Positions 1-9,008 of a DNA stretch of 64,000 nt are shown here, in pieces. The translations under genes and the position numbers were made by a program. Every line of letters starts with the position of its first letter. Position 1 is the stretch's first letter. The stretch comes from Martelella mediterranea DSM 17316 (GTDB lineage Bacteria; Pseudomonadota; Alphaproteobacteria; Rhizobiales; Rhizobiaceae), in the NCBI RefSeq assembly GCF_002043005.1, contig NZ_CP020330.1, forward strand, positions 372,001-436,000, in the 5' to 3' direction. Under the pieces are notes generated by a model that worked only from the letters and a program-made list of their open reading frames with translations, was not told the DNA's origin and made no database searches.

Positions 1-287
1 ATCAGCGTCAGGGCTTCGAAGTAATGCGGCATGGCTGCGAAGTTGATGGCGGAAACGATGGTGTTGCGGTTGGGCAGCGTGGTCACCAGCGTATCGCTTG
101 CAAGCCTGAGCAAGGCCTCGCGCACCGGCGTGCGCGACATGCCGAAGCGCTCCGACAGCCTGACCTCGTCGAGCGGGCTGCCCGGCGTCAGCTCCATCGC
201 CAGAATTTCGCGGCGCAGCGTCTCGTAGACCTTCTGGGTGCCCGACCCGCGCGTTTTCGTTTTTGCCGCCTCTACCGCTGCCGCCAT
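1..287 (-). CDS. GntR-family transcriptional regulator, N-terminal part (cut by window edge)
   Basis: The first 95 codons of a minus-strand gene run off the left edge. Residues about 18-80 form a GntR winged helix-turn-helix: QKVYETLRREIL, then LDEVRLSERFGMSRTPVREA, the recognition-helix signature of the FadR/FCD branch. The part that would bind an effector is outside the window, so the ligand cannot be named. The ATG at 287 is the first plausible start and sits just before the HTH, as is normal for the family. FCD-type GntR proteins usually control nearby catabolic or transport genes, but no target is visible here. A short palindrome at 332-340 could be an autoregulatory site. Confidence 0.85.
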   Translation of the reverse strand, partial: MAAAVEAAKTKTRGSGTQKVYETLRREILAMELTPGSPLDEVRLSERFGMSRTPVREALLRLASDTLVTTLPNRNTIVSAINFAAMPHYFEALTL

Positions 288-649
288 TACTGCCTCATTT
301 CTGGTTCTCGGGCTTCCACACAATCCCGCAGATACTGTATGCTATCCGTTCAGCCGGCTTGATCCGACCAGGCCGGCGACGTCCGGGCTTTGAGCATACG
401 TCGCCGCCGGCAGGTTGTCGACAATTTGTGTTCAGAAAAATGCGCCCGCCTTGCGGGCTGACAGCGGCATTCTCGGGACGGTGAAGAATGCGTTCGCATG
501 GAGAAGAGTGAGTTTAACGCCTGAACGGCCTGACGCGCGGCAAGCGCGCTTTCGCCAGGACTTACGACCCCGCTTGGACGCCGGGCCGCCATGTCAAAAA
601 TCCGTGTGCCCGGCCAATCCGAGCCCGATGTTCCAGGCGCCGGCGTTCG
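288..649. other. Stretch with no recognisable gene
   Basis: Between the GntR start and the CBS remnant no open frame on either strand resembles a known protein. The minus strand near 300-350 should hold the GntR promoter. The rest may be decayed coding sequence belonging with the remnant at 650-799. Confidence 0.5.
332..340. promoter_or_regulatory. Possible GntR operator, ATAC-T-GTAT palindrome
   Basis: ATACTGTAT is a perfect short palindrome about 45 bp upstream of the GntR start, flanked by GATA...TATC. Size and place fit an autoregulatory GntR site, but nine bases can match by chance, so this is weak. Confidence 0.25.
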
Positions 650-799
650 GATAGCTGCGCCGTTCTCGCCAATATGGACGATGTCCAGGTGCGCCGCCTC
701 GTCGTACCGGACAGCGACAAGCGCATGTGCGGGATCGTTTCGCTTGCGGATGCCGCCCGCGGCAGCCATATGGCCGGGAACACGGTCCGGAAGGGCTGA
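650..799 (+). pseudogene. Remnant of a CBS-domain protein (C-terminal end)
   Basis: Read on the plus strand, this frame gives MDDVQVRRLVVPDSDKR followed by MCGIVSLADAAR and ends in a stop. That is the typical end of the second CBS motif of small alphaproteobacterial CBS proteins (QVRRLPVLD...KRLVGIVSLGD). Only about 49 codons are readable. Upstream in this frame the sequence becomes arginine-rich and unlike any CBS protein, and the first half of the expected ~140-residue protein is absent. I read it as the surviving 3' end of a deleted gene. A short functional ORF is unlikely because one half-motif cannot form a Bateman module. Confidence 0.6.
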
Positions 800-851
800 A
801 AGCGTTCGTCAACATCAAGTCGATCCGGATCGGCTGATCGGCCAGGACGCC

Positions 852-879
852 GAAAAGGGCCGGAAAGCCGGCCCTTTTC
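852..879. terminator. Bidirectional rho-independent terminator
   Basis: A perfect 12-bp stem (GAAAAGGGCCGG / CCGGCCCTTTTC) encloses a 4-nt loop, AAAG. The stem ends in A4 on one side and T4 on the other, so it can work in both directions. It lies 33 bp past the stop of the autotransporter gene on the minus strand, and past the CBS remnant on the plus strand. Confidence 0.85.
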
Positions 880-912
880 TTTGCGACGCACCCGTTTTTT
901 TCTGGCTCGCTG

Positions 913-3900
913 TCAGAAGCTGAGGCTGGCCTTGGCGGAGAACATGTGGCTCTCGAGGTTTTCCCGGAACTCGCCCTCATAGGCGGCTTCGAAGGTGAAG
1001 CGGTCATCGGCGAAGGCCGTCACAGAAACCCGGCCGATAAAGGCATCGGCGCCGATATCCGCGCCTGCGACATCGAAATCGCTTCCGAAAATGCCGAGCG
1101 TCGATGAACGGCCGGTATCGCCGTAATCATGCCGCCAGCCGGCGCTGATCGCGGGCAGAAGCCGCACGCCATTATCGAAGCTGATATCCTTGGAAAGCGC
1201 GACCGCCAGCGTGGTCTGGGTTTCGTCGAACGTCTGTGAGGGGATGGCGAGCGCGAAGCTGCTGCCGCTTTCCTGCATGCTGTCACGGTGAAACGCGCGG
1301 TATCCGAGCGTCGCCGAGGGCGTCAGCGTAAACGCATCCATATCGAGGTCCGAGAACGCCGCGGCCTCGATGAACCCGCCGGTGCCATGGCCGCTGGCAG
1401 ACGCCGTGGCCGAATAGGCGCCAAGCGCGGTGATCCGGCTGGTCGACAGGTCGCCGTAACCGAGGCCGGCGCGGCCGGCAAAGGTCATCATGCCGGCGTC
1501 AAAACTGCCGTAGAGCGCCGCCTGATAGGTGCCGACATCGCCGGAGCCGCTGGCGCTCGCCGAGACATCGGCATATTCATAGGAGGCGGCGACGCCGGCG
1601 ACGCCCTGGCCGAACCGCCAGTCGTAGCCGAAGACGCCGTTGCCGCCGGAGACATCGTAACCTGAAAGTCCGTTTGCCGAACCGACGCTGGTCGAGAGCG
1701 AATTGCCGCTCGCCCAGAGCGTTCCCTCGCCGGCGGAGCGGTCGCCCGTTCCGGCAAGACCGTTCGTCAACTGCATCTGTCTCGTGCCAACGGCATCCGC
1801 AAACCGGCCGACGGCGCGCACCGCGGTCGTTCCGATCTCGGCATGCAATTGTCCGGTCATCGACGGAAGACCGGCCGCCAGCGCAGCAAGGTCGGCCGCA
1901 TAGAGCGTGTTGTAGGCATCGTTATAGGCCGCGTCCGGACGCACGCCGGCCGATGGCCGCGCCATGTCGATCGCGGTGCCCAGCGCGGTCTCGTTTACCG
2001 TGCCAGTAATGCCGAGGGCTGCCAGATCGCCATAGCGTTCCGGCGTTGCCGCCAGCGACAATGCTTTGTCGAAATAGAGCACATCGAAACGCGTGTTTGC
2101 CGCAAGGCCAGAGGCCGGCTGGGCGAGGCCGTCGAAACTGCCAGCAACGCTGCCGTCCGGGGCCGAAACGAAGGTGAAGAGCTCGCCCGGCTGAGGCGTG
2201 AAGCTGTTGGTGGCGGAACCCGAAATGCCGCGCAACTGCGGGGCAAGCGTGCCGCCCGCGGTGAACACGTTGCCGCTGCCGGCAAGGATCAGGCGGTCAT
2301 AATTGCCGGCGCCGTTGCCGGTTCCGGTTCCGTCGACTTCGATCGTCGCGACAGCAGAAGAATTGAGCGTGACATCGCCGTAGACGGTCAGCGTTCCGGG
2401 CGAATTGCCTGGGGCCAGTTCCCCGGAAACATCGATGTCGCCGCGCACGACGCCAACGCCGCCGAGCGTGCCCTTGCTGCCGACCGTCAGAACCGGCGTT
2501 GCCAACGCGCCATCCACCGACAAGAGGCCCCCGGTGACCGAACTACCCTTCTTGAAGGCCGCGGCGCTGGCGATCTCAAGCGTGCCGCTGCCCTGCTTTT
2601 CCAGACTGCCGTCACTTTCGAAGGAAACGAGCCAGGTCGTATCGGCATTGCCCGCGCCAACCGTGTAGACCCCGTCCCCGCTCATGCCCACCGGTCCGAC
2701 GGAAAGCGCGCGATCGAGCCGGAGCAGGCCATGGCCAAAGACGGCATCGACGCCTTCAGCGCCGAGATCCTCGGCGGTCATGAACAGGATGTCGACGATC
2801 TTCGCCGGCGAGAAGGTCGGATAGGCCTCCGTCAGCACGGCCACGGCGCCCGAGACGTTCGGCGCGGCCATTGATGTTCCGCTGTAGTTGTCATATCCGC
2901 CCATATCCTCGGGAACCGTGGAATAGATGCCGCTGTCGACGTGATTGGCCTGCCCGCCGCCGGGTGCGGCGATACACCATTCCATGGCGACGCCACAGTG
3001 ACTGGAATAGTCGGCAATATGGTTATAGGCATCGAGCGCCACGACGACGACGATGCGGCCGCGCTCAATCCCGTCGGCCTTCTCGGCCGCGGCCAGCGCT
3101 TCGGCGGTTGTGAAGCTCAGATCAAGCCCGGCGCCGTGATCGTCATAGATCAATGCGCCTGCCGAATTGGTCGCGCCCTCGTTTTTCGGCTGAATGAAGG
3201 GGTAAAGGCCGCCGCCCGACGGATTTTCCGCGTAGACAGGAGCTCTGAGCATCTCATTGCCCGCTGCCACGACCAGGATCTGGCCGGCATCCATATTGGC
3301 CCTCAGCGCCTTGGCTTCGGCCATCACTTCGTCCGGATCCTCGATGTCCCAGTTCAGCTCGCCAGGATCGGCCCCTGGACCGTAGCTCATATTGATGACG
3401 GCAATGTCTTCAAACTGGGCCAGGTAGCGGCTGGCATCGATTGCAGGCTCCTGCATGTTCCCGGACAGGGGATCGCATTCGTCGTAGAGCACGTTCGGAC
3501 CGCAGCCTTCAAGGTCGTCGAAGTCGAACTCCTTGTAAACGCCGCCGCCGAGATCGACTCTCACGGGACCGTCGCCATGGGGGATGGCCTTGACGGCCAA
3601 AATCCGCGCATCCGGCGCGACGCCTTCCATGCCGAACCCGTTGTGACCGGCCCCGATAATGCCCGCGACATGGGTGCCATGCCCGTTGACGTCGTAGGAA
3701 TCCGTCCAGCCCTGCTCAAACCCGGCTTTGAATTCCTCAAGCGTGATGGTCTCGCCCTCGAGATCCCTGTCGACCCAGTAAAGATAGGTCTTCGACCGAT
3801 CATCGACGCGGCCTTCAAATTCCGGGTGCATCGTGCCGTCGGGCCGCACATCGAGACCGGTATCGATAACGCCGACGAGGACATCCTTGCCGGTAAAGCC

Positions 3901-4398
3901 GAGCTCGCGCGCCGTCCTGGCGTGGATGGCATCGAGCGAATAATTGCGCTGGAACTCACTGAGCGCGCTTTTGGGAATATCGGGATTGCCGCCGGGATAC
4001 GGCAAAGCCCGTTCACCCGGCGCAGACGTCAGCGACCGCGACGGATAGACCTGCGCCAGATGGCGTCCGCTGTCGACCGCGCGCGCGATGTTCTGCGCCA
4101 GATCCGGGCGCAGGCCGATGGCTGTCGCCTTGATCTGGTCTGCGCGAGCCGGCGTCAGCCGGGTGTTTTCCACAATGCTGGCGAGGAAGGACGTGGTGCC
4201 GTAGCCGGCGGCCTGACCGAGCGCATCCTCGATGGCCGATGCCGAGAACCAGGATTGCGCGCCAGCCGTAACGCCGGCCTCCGCGGCCTGGGCCGGGCTG
4301 AAGGCGGGCGCGATCAACGCCGAGGCCATCAGCAGAGCAAGCGTGCGGCAGCGCAGAACCTTGCGGCCACGAGCGTGTGAAGCAGTACCAGAAAACAT
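913..4398 (-). CDS. Secreted subtilisin-like serine protease with autotransporter beta-barrel (type Va)
   Basis: This 1161-residue protein is predicted to cross the inner membrane by Sec, insert a C-terminal barrel in the outer membrane and expose an S8 protease. The ATG at 4398 is chosen because GGGGG lies 7 nt upstream and a signal peptide follows (TLALLMASALIAPAFSPAQA, residues 19-38). Catalytic residues are Asp179 (VGVIDTG), His240 (NGHGTHVAG) and Ser509 (YSGTSMAAP), with oxyanion Asn381 (AAGNE). Residues about 600-720 carry a passenger-associated repeat (GTLGGVGVV...GELAPGNSPGTL). About 890-1161 is the barrel, ending in aromatic SLSF. It appears to be a single-gene unit with its own terminator. 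Whether the passenger is released is unknown. Confidence 0.93.
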   Translation of the reverse strand: MFSGTASHARGRKVLRCRTLALLMASALIAPAFSPAQAAEAGVTAGAQSWFSASAIEDALGQAAGYGTTSFLASIVENTRLTPARADQIKATAIGLRPDLAQNIARAVDSGRHLAQVYPSRSLTSAPGERALPYPGGNPDIPKSALSEFQRNYSLDAIHARTARELGFTGKDVLVGVIDTGLDVRPDGTMHPEFEGRVDDRSKTYLYWVDRDLEGETITLEEFKAGFEQGWTDSYDVNGHGTHVAGIIGAGHNGFGMEGVAPDARILAVKAIPHGDGPVRVDLGGGVYKEFDFDDLEGCGPNVLYDECDPLSGNMQEPAIDASRYLAQFEDIAVINMSYGPGADPGELNWDIEDPDEVMAEAKALRANMDAGQILVVAAGNEMLRAPVYAENPSGGGLYPFIQPKNEGATNSAGALIYDDHGAGLDLSFTTAEALAAAEKADGIERGRIVVVVALDAYNHIADYSSHCGVAMEWCIAAPGGGQANHVDSGIYSTVPEDMGGYDNYSGTSMAAPNVSGAVAVLTEAYPTFSPAKIVDILFMTAEDLGAEGVDAVFGHGLLRLDRALSVGPVGMSGDGVYTVGAGNADTTWLVSFESDGSLEKQGSGTLEIASAAAFKKGSSVTGGLLSVDGALATPVLTVGSKGTLGGVGVVRGDIDVSGELAPGNSPGTLTVYGDVTLNSSAVATIEVDGTGTGNGAGNYDRLILAGSGNVFTAGGTLAPQLRGISGSATNSFTPQPGELFTFVSAPDGSVAGSFDGLAQPASGLAANTRFDVLYFDKALSLAATPERYGDLAALGITGTVNETALGTAIDMARPSAGVRPDAAYNDAYNTLYAADLAALAAGLPSMTGQLHAEIGTTAVRAVGRFADAVGTRQMQLTNGLAGTGDRSAGEGTLWASGNSLSTSVGSANGLSGYDVSGGNGVFGYDWRFGQGVAGVAASYEYADVSASASGSGDVGTYQAALYGSFDAGMMTFAGRAGLGYGDLSTSRITALGAYSATASASGHGTGGFIEAAAFSDLDMDAFTLTPSATLGYRAFHRDSMQESGSSFALAIPSQTFDETQTTLAVALSKDISFDNGVRLLPAISAGWRHDYGDTGRSSTLGIFGSDFDVAGADIGADAFIGRVSVTAFADDRFTFEAAYEGEFRENLESHMFSAKASLSF

Positions 4399-4661
4399 TT
4401 TTGACCCCCAGTTTTTTTTCGAAACCCCACCTTGAAGATGCCGGTTTCGCTTTTTCGCGCAAACAAGCGCAGTTTCCCTGGATCTGGCCACCCCTGTCGC
4501 CAGTCCCGGACACGATCTCTTTTTCGGGAAGCGGCGACGCGCGCTGCCCGGATTGATCGTTTTTGACTAAAGGAAGGCAGAACGCTTGTATCGCCCGCAC
4601 GTCCCCAATGATGTGCAGGACGTACCGAAATGGATTTCTTCCAGCGGAAGCCTGCCCCGCG

Positions 4662-5729
4662 TCAGACGCCTGCAAACCATGCAGGCCAGGTATATCTTGT
4701 CGGAGCGCCGGAAGCGGCGGACATCGAGGCCACGTGGCGTTGCCGCCTGGCCTCGCCCGGCGTCATGCCATAGCGGCGGCGAAAGGCCCGGATAAAGGCG
4801 CTCTCGGACTGGAACCCGACCGAGGCAGCGATGGCGTTGTTGTTGAGCGGCAGTGCATACGGATCGGTGAGCTTGTGATAGGCCGCGGCGAGCCGCCGCT
4901 CCCGCACGAAGGCAGCAACGCCGCCATAGGGTTCGAAATGGCGATAGAGCTTCGTCCGCGAGATGCCGAAGCGGGCGGCGATATCCTCCACCGTCAGGCT
5001 TTCGCTTTCGAGATTGGCGTCGATATGCCGGCGCACCTCCTGCAGCACGCTTTGTTGCAGCAAAGTCGTCTGCTCGTCCGAAAGATCGCGGCTGTTATTG
5101 ATGACGGCGGCAAGAAAATGGACCAGCGCCGAAAACACCTGGGGTCCGTCCTCCGCGCGGATTGCAGGGGCCATGCGATAGACATCCAGAACATGGGTGC
5201 GGAACAGGCGGGCAAGTGGCGTGTCGCGGCGCACACGCCGGTAATGCAGCCCATCGGGCTCGCGCAGCAGCGGCGCGAGCCGGTCGCGCGGCACGGCAAG
5301 CGCCATGAGGTCGAAATCCTCGTTGACGGTGTCGAGCGGCTCGGCATTGTCGAAGATACAGATATCGCCTGCATCGAGAATGACATCGCCGCGGGCGGTG
5401 CGCGCGTGACAGCGCCCCTTGAGGAATATCTGGATCATGTAGTTGTCGACGCCATCGCGGCCGATCTGCGTGCGGCTGCGCGAAAAAGCCTGCTGCACGC
5501 TCGCGCAGCGCCCCAGCGTGCCCGCGCCAAGCAGGAAACCGTTCACTTCCGCGTGAAACGGTTCATCCGCGGCGGCATCCAATGTGGGCAGGTAGAGCTG
5601 GCTCATGGCGTCGCGCCATTCCTGGTAGTCGGTGCTCGCAAAGACGTCGTTAGGGACGGCGTCCTCCTCCACTGGCTTGACTGTGGTCTCTTCCGGCAAT
5701 TTGCGTCTCCCCCAAGGCGGCGGTATCAC
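4662..5729 (-). CDS. AraC-family transcriptional regulator
   Basis: A protein of about 355 residues. The N-terminal two-thirds has a cupin-like sensory fold (ILDAGDICIFDNAEP is its hallmark strand). A C-terminal AraC/XylS double HTH begins near residue 240 (LTVEDIAARFGISRTKLYRHF, then ASVGFQSESAFIRAFRRRYG). This resembles the AraC_binding_2 group, typified by regulators of aromatic and amine catabolism. No ATG exists at the 5' end. A GTG at 5729, nine bases after AGGAG, is chosen; a TTG at 5699 behind GGGGAG is nearly as good. It lies upstream of the autotransporter gene and downstream of the GMC oxidoreductase gene, all minus strand. Its target is not evident. Confidence 0.85.
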   Translation of the reverse strand: MIPPPWGRRKLPEETTVKPVEEDAVPNDVFASTDYQEWRDAMSQLYLPTLDAAADEPFHAEVNGFLLGAGTLGRCASVQQAFSRSRTQIGRDGVDNYMIQIFLKGRCHARTARGDVILDAGDICIFDNAEPLDTVNEDFDLMALAVPRDRLAPLLREPDGLHYRRVRRDTPLARLFRTHVLDVYRMAPAIRAEDGPQVFSALVHFLAAVINNSRDLSDEQTTLLQQSVLQEVRRHIDANLESESLTVEDIAARFGISRTKLYRHFEPYGGVAAFVRERRLAAAYHKLTDPYALPLNNNAIAASVGFQSESAFIRAFRRRYGMTPGEARRQRHVASMSAASGAPTRYTWPAWFAGV

Positions 5730-5881
5730 CGCCGCTTGCTCCTTTCCAATCAACTCAATAAAGACCCACCCGGGCGCGAGGCCTTTGATGATCGTCAGCT
5801 AAAATACTGTAAAGCATTCTGCCGCTGTCCTCAAATCGCGTCGGTTTCCGCCGGTTTTTGGAGGGAATGCGAGCGCTTCCG

Positions 5882-7498
5882 CTATCGCGACGCCAGCATC
5901 ATCTCAGCGGCCTTCTCCGCGATCATCGTCACCGGCGCATGGGTGTTTCCGGAGGGAATGGTGGGCATGATCGAGGCGTCGGCGATGCGCAGATTGGCGA
6001 GGCCACGCAGTTTCAACTCCGGATCGACCACGCTTGCGGGGTCGCTGCCCATGCGGGCCGTGCCGACGGGGTGGAAGATGGTGGTGCCGAGCCTACCCGC
6101 CGCCTTCAGGAGGTCTTCGTCCGATTGCACATCCGGACCGGGTTTGATCTCGCACGGGTTGAGCCCGACCAGACCGGCGGCGGCCATCAGGCGTCGGGCG
6201 TGGCGGAGACTGTCGACGGCGACGATCTGGTCGGCGCGCGCGGAGAGATAGCAGGGCCGGATTTCGGGCGGGCGATCTGGCACGGGCGCGGTGATATGGA
6301 TCGTGCCGCGACTTTCCGGCCGCAGATTGCAGACGGAAACCGTAACCCCCGGCTCCTTGTCGAGCGGCTGGCCGAAGGCTTCCAGCGAAAGCGGCTGGAT
6401 ATGATATTCGAGATTGGCCCGCTCATGCTCGGGCGAGGACCGGGTGAAGATGCCGAGCTGGCTCGGCGCCATCGACATCGGCCCGGTGCGGCGAAAGGCA
6501 TATTCGAGGGCAATGCCGGCCTTGCCCGCAAGCGTCGCGAGCCGATCGTTCAGGGTGAGCGCGCCGGTGATGCGGAACACGGTGCGAATTTGCAGATGGT
6601 CCTGAAGGTTTGCACCCACGGCGGGAATATCGAGCGCGACCGGAAGACCAAGGGATTGCAGCAGGCCGCCATCGCCAATGCCGGAAAGCTCCAGAAGCTG
6701 CGGCGTGTTCACCGCGCCGGCGGAAAGCACGATCTCGCCCCGGCAGGCGGCCCGTCTGACCCGGCCGTTCTGGCGGTAGATCACCGCCTCCGCCCGCCCC
6801 TGCGAAAGGGCAATGCGCTCAACCTGGGCCTTCGTCTCGATGCGCAGATTGCGGCGTGACCGGGCGGGGTTCAGGAACGCCTTGCGGGCGTTCCAGCGCA
6901 ACCCGCCGCGCTGGTTCACCGGAAAATAGCCGACGCCCTCATTGTCGCCATCGTTGAAGTCGTCGGTCGCGGGAATGCCGATCTCTTCGGCTGCAGCCGC
7001 CAGCGCATCAAGCACGGGCCAGTGCAGGCGCTGTTCGCAGACGTCCAGCTCGCCGCCCTTGCCGTGGACGGCGCTCTCCGGGCCATAGTGATTTTCGGAT
7101 TTGCGAAAAAACGGCAGCACATCGTCCCACCCCCAGCCGGTGCAGCCGGCCTGCCGCCACTGGTCGTAATCCGCCGCCTGTCCGCGCATGTAGATCATGC
7201 CGTTGATGGAGGAACAGCCGCCCAGCACCTTGCCGCGCGGATAGGCAAGCGCGCGGCCGTTCAGCCCCGCCTCGGGCTCCGTGCGATAACACCAGTCGAG
7301 CCGGGGATTGCCCATGGCATAGAGATAGCCGACCGGGATGTGGACCCAATGGTGGTTGTCGTGCCCGCCCGCCTCCAGCAGCAGAACCCGGTTGGCCGGG
7401 TTGGCGCTCAGCCGGTTGGCCAGCACGCAGCCGGCAGACCCCGCCCCGACGACGATATAATCGAATTCGCCCTCGTCGACGATATCCGTTTCAACCAT
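5882..7498 (-). CDS. GMC-family FAD-dependent oxidoreductase (choline/alcohol dehydrogenase-like)
   Basis: A 538-residue flavoprotein of the glucose-methanol-choline family, which oxidises an alcohol to an aldehyde or ketone. The Rossmann motif VVGAGSAGCVLANRL is near residue 16 and GKVLGGCSSINGMIYMRG near 85. The active-site region has FHPVGTARMG and ends with SGNTHAPVTMIAEKAAEM. ATG 7498 is preferred over ATG 7504 because GGAG is 8 nt away rather than 2. It lies downstream of a binding-protein gene on the same strand in the aromatic-catabolism island, so the substrate may be an aromatic or aliphatic alcohol. The family alone does not fix it. Confidence 0.9.
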   Translation of the reverse strand: MVETDIVDEGEFDYIVVGAGSAGCVLANRLSANPANRVLLLEAGGHDNHHWVHIPVGYLYAMGNPRLDWCYRTEPEAGLNGRALAYPRGKVLGGCSSINGMIYMRGQAADYDQWRQAGCTGWGWDDVLPFFRKSENHYGPESAVHGKGGELDVCEQRLHWPVLDALAAAAEEIGIPATDDFNDGDNEGVGYFPVNQRGGLRWNARKAFLNPARSRRNLRIETKAQVERIALSQGRAEAVIYRQNGRVRRAACRGEIVLSAGAVNTPQLLELSGIGDGGLLQSLGLPVALDIPAVGANLQDHLQIRTVFRITGALTLNDRLATLAGKAGIALEYAFRRTGPMSMAPSQLGIFTRSSPEHERANLEYHIQPLSLEAFGQPLDKEPGVTVSVCNLRPESRGTIHITAPVPDRPPEIRPCYLSARADQIVAVDSLRHARRLMAAAGLVGLNPCEIKPGPDVQSDEDLLKAAGRLGTTIFHPVGTARMGSDPASVVDPELKLRGLANLRIADASIMPTIPSGNTHAPVTMIAEKAAEMMLASR

Positions 7499-7547
7499 GC
7501 TCATCACTCCAGGCACGCACGCCCATGCCTTTAGGGCCGATGCCTTT

Positions 7548-7585
7548 GGAGCGGCTCCGCGTTTCATCGAACGCAAACCCGCTCC
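7548..7585. repeat. Nested palindrome, possible short rhizobial intergenic element
   Basis: Outer arms GGAGCGG (7548-7554) and CCGCTCC (7579-7585) enclose inner arms GCGTT (7559-7563) and AACGC (7570-7574). The core, CCGCGTTTCATCGAACGCAA, looks like the short dispersed palindromes common between genes in Rhizobiales. ATGCCTTT also occurs twice just before it. Copy number in the genome cannot be seen from one window. Confidence 0.4.
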
Positions 7586-7610
7586 AACACCATGCTTTAT
7601 CATCTTGACG

Positions 7611-7632
7611 GTCGGCGGAAGCTTCCGCCGAC
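7611..7632. terminator. Intercistronic hairpin after the binding-protein gene
   Basis: A perfect 22-bp palindrome (arms GTCGGCGGAAG and CTTCCGCCGAC), 12 bp past the stop of the upstream binding-protein gene and before the GMC gene. There is no T-run on the minus strand, so it may stabilise the upstream message or attenuate rather than fully terminate. Confidence 0.6.
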
Positions 7633-7643
7633 TGAGAGACGCC

Positions 7644-8915
7644 CTACAGCGCTTCCATCGTGCCGCCGGTCGGAATCTCAGGCGCCGCGCCGTTTTCGAC
7701 GATCACCAGATCATAGCCGCCATCATCCTTGATCCGCCACTGGCCGCCGGTGAGCGGCGTCTTGCAGACGTTTTTCGCGGCAAACGGCGGCACGCCCTTG
7801 CCGTTCCAGGCGATCGGGCCGACGACGCATTCCATCTCGGTGGCGGCGATCGCCTCGGCAACGACCTCTCCGTCGGTGGGGTCTTCGGCCCTGCCCATGA
7901 CATCGGCGGCGACCTCGAACAGCGAATGCACGAAGCCGATCGGCTGGGTCCACGGACGGCCGGTCTTGGCCGTGAAGTCCGCGGCAAGCTCGGCCGAACT
8001 CTGCCCGGTCACGGAGGACGAGAACGGATGGTTCGGCGTCCACCACACTTCCGAGGACAGGTTGTTGCCCGCCTCGCCGAGCGCTTCCACCGATTGCGGG
8101 AACAGCAGCGCCTTGGCGACCGTGACGGCCTTCGGCTGCATGCCCTGCTGGCGCAACTGGTTCCAGAAGGTGGTGAAATCCGGCGGAATGAGAACGCCGG
8201 TGATGATATCGGTGTTCGCCGCCTTGAACGCGTTGATCTGGGCCGAGAAATCATCCGACAGGTTCTGGAAGCTGCCGGGATTGGTCAGCGCATAGCCGCG
8301 TTCGGCTAGCCCCGGCTTCAGGCCGGTCTCGGGGTCGCCCCAGGCATTGCCGTCGGCATCGTTGGGGAACAGGCCGCCGACGGACTTGTTGGTCTGGAGC
8401 TGATCCCACATGGCGGTGTAGACCGCGATGATATCTTCCATGCCCCAGAAATAATGGAACGCGAACTCGAAAGGCTGCCAGCTTGCCGGATCGCGCGGAT
8501 TGGCCTGCTGCCCAATAAACCAGGGCTGCCAAGGCGCGACCGTCGAAAGCACTGGAATGCCCTCGGATTCGCACACGCCTGAAACCGGATTGGTGGTTTC
8601 GGGCGTCGAGGCGACCAGCATCAGATTGACCTCGTCGCTCAGGATCAGTTCCTTGGCAACGTCGGCGGCGCGGTTGGGGTTGGACTGGCTGTCCTTGACA
8701 ATCACCTCGAAATTCTTGCCCACCGACGATGCCAGGAAGGCCTCGATATTGTAATTGTCGCTTTCGGCAAAGCCGGCCAGCGGCCCGGTCTGGGGCGAGA
8801 CATAGCCGAGCTTGATCTTCTTGCCCTGGGCGATCGCGGGCGCGGCAAGCCCGGGTGCTGCAAGCATCAGCCCCGTGGCTGCGGTGGAGCGCAGAAACTT
8901 ACGTCTGTTGATCAT
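7644..8915 (-). CDS. Liv-type ABC transporter substrate-binding protein (Peripla_BP_6)
   Basis: A 423-residue periplasmic binding protein. It starts MINRRKFLRSTAATGLMLAA, a twin-arginine-like leader ending ...APAIAQG, behind a strong AGGGAGAGG. The mature part opens KKIKLGYVSPQTGPLAGF, the standard first strand of branched-chain amino-acid-type binding proteins. Such proteins in catabolic islands often bind aromatic acids rather than amino acids. No permease or ATPase is adjacent. The Liv set at 16193-19523 lacks a binding protein of its own, so the two may work together (inference). The protein resembles the second Liv binding protein at 26797-28086, sharing DSQSNPN and PETGPL-like segments. 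Confidence 0.9.
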   Translation of the reverse strand: MINRRKFLRSTAATGLMLAAPGLAAPAIAQGKKIKLGYVSPQTGPLAGFAESDNYNIEAFLASSVGKNFEVIVKDSQSNPNRAADVAKELILSDEVNLMLVASTPETTNPVSGVCESEGIPVLSTVAPWQPWFIGQQANPRDPASWQPFEFAFHYFWGMEDIIAVYTAMWDQLQTNKSVGGLFPNDADGNAWGDPETGLKPGLAERGYALTNPGSFQNLSDDFSAQINAFKAANTDIITGVLIPPDFTTFWNQLRQQGMQPKAVTVAKALLFPQSVEALGEAGNNLSSEVWWTPNHPFSSSVTGQSSAELAADFTAKTGRPWTQPIGFVHSLFEVAADVMGRAEDPTDGEVVAEAIAATEMECVVGPIAWNGKGVPPFAAKNVCKTPLTGGQWRIKDDGGYDLVIVENGAAPEIPTGGTMEAL

Positions 8916-9008
8916 TTTTCCTCTCCCTTGTGTAACGAACCCTCCGCCCCGACCGCTGCCATCCGCATCGCGAACGCCTCCGCAGCGGCGGCTCGGGAAA
9001 ATATGCAG

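Noticed and set aside
2941..4380. Long open frame on the plus strand opposite the autotransporter gene
   Set aside because: It is antisense to a gene with clear domains and motifs. High GC produces such frames. Its product has no recognisable domain and no ribosome-binding site.
4563..6251. 562-codon plus-strand frame opposite the AraC and GMC genes
   Set aside because: It spans two genes and their intergenic region with no domain of its own, so it is a shadow of GC-rich codon bias.
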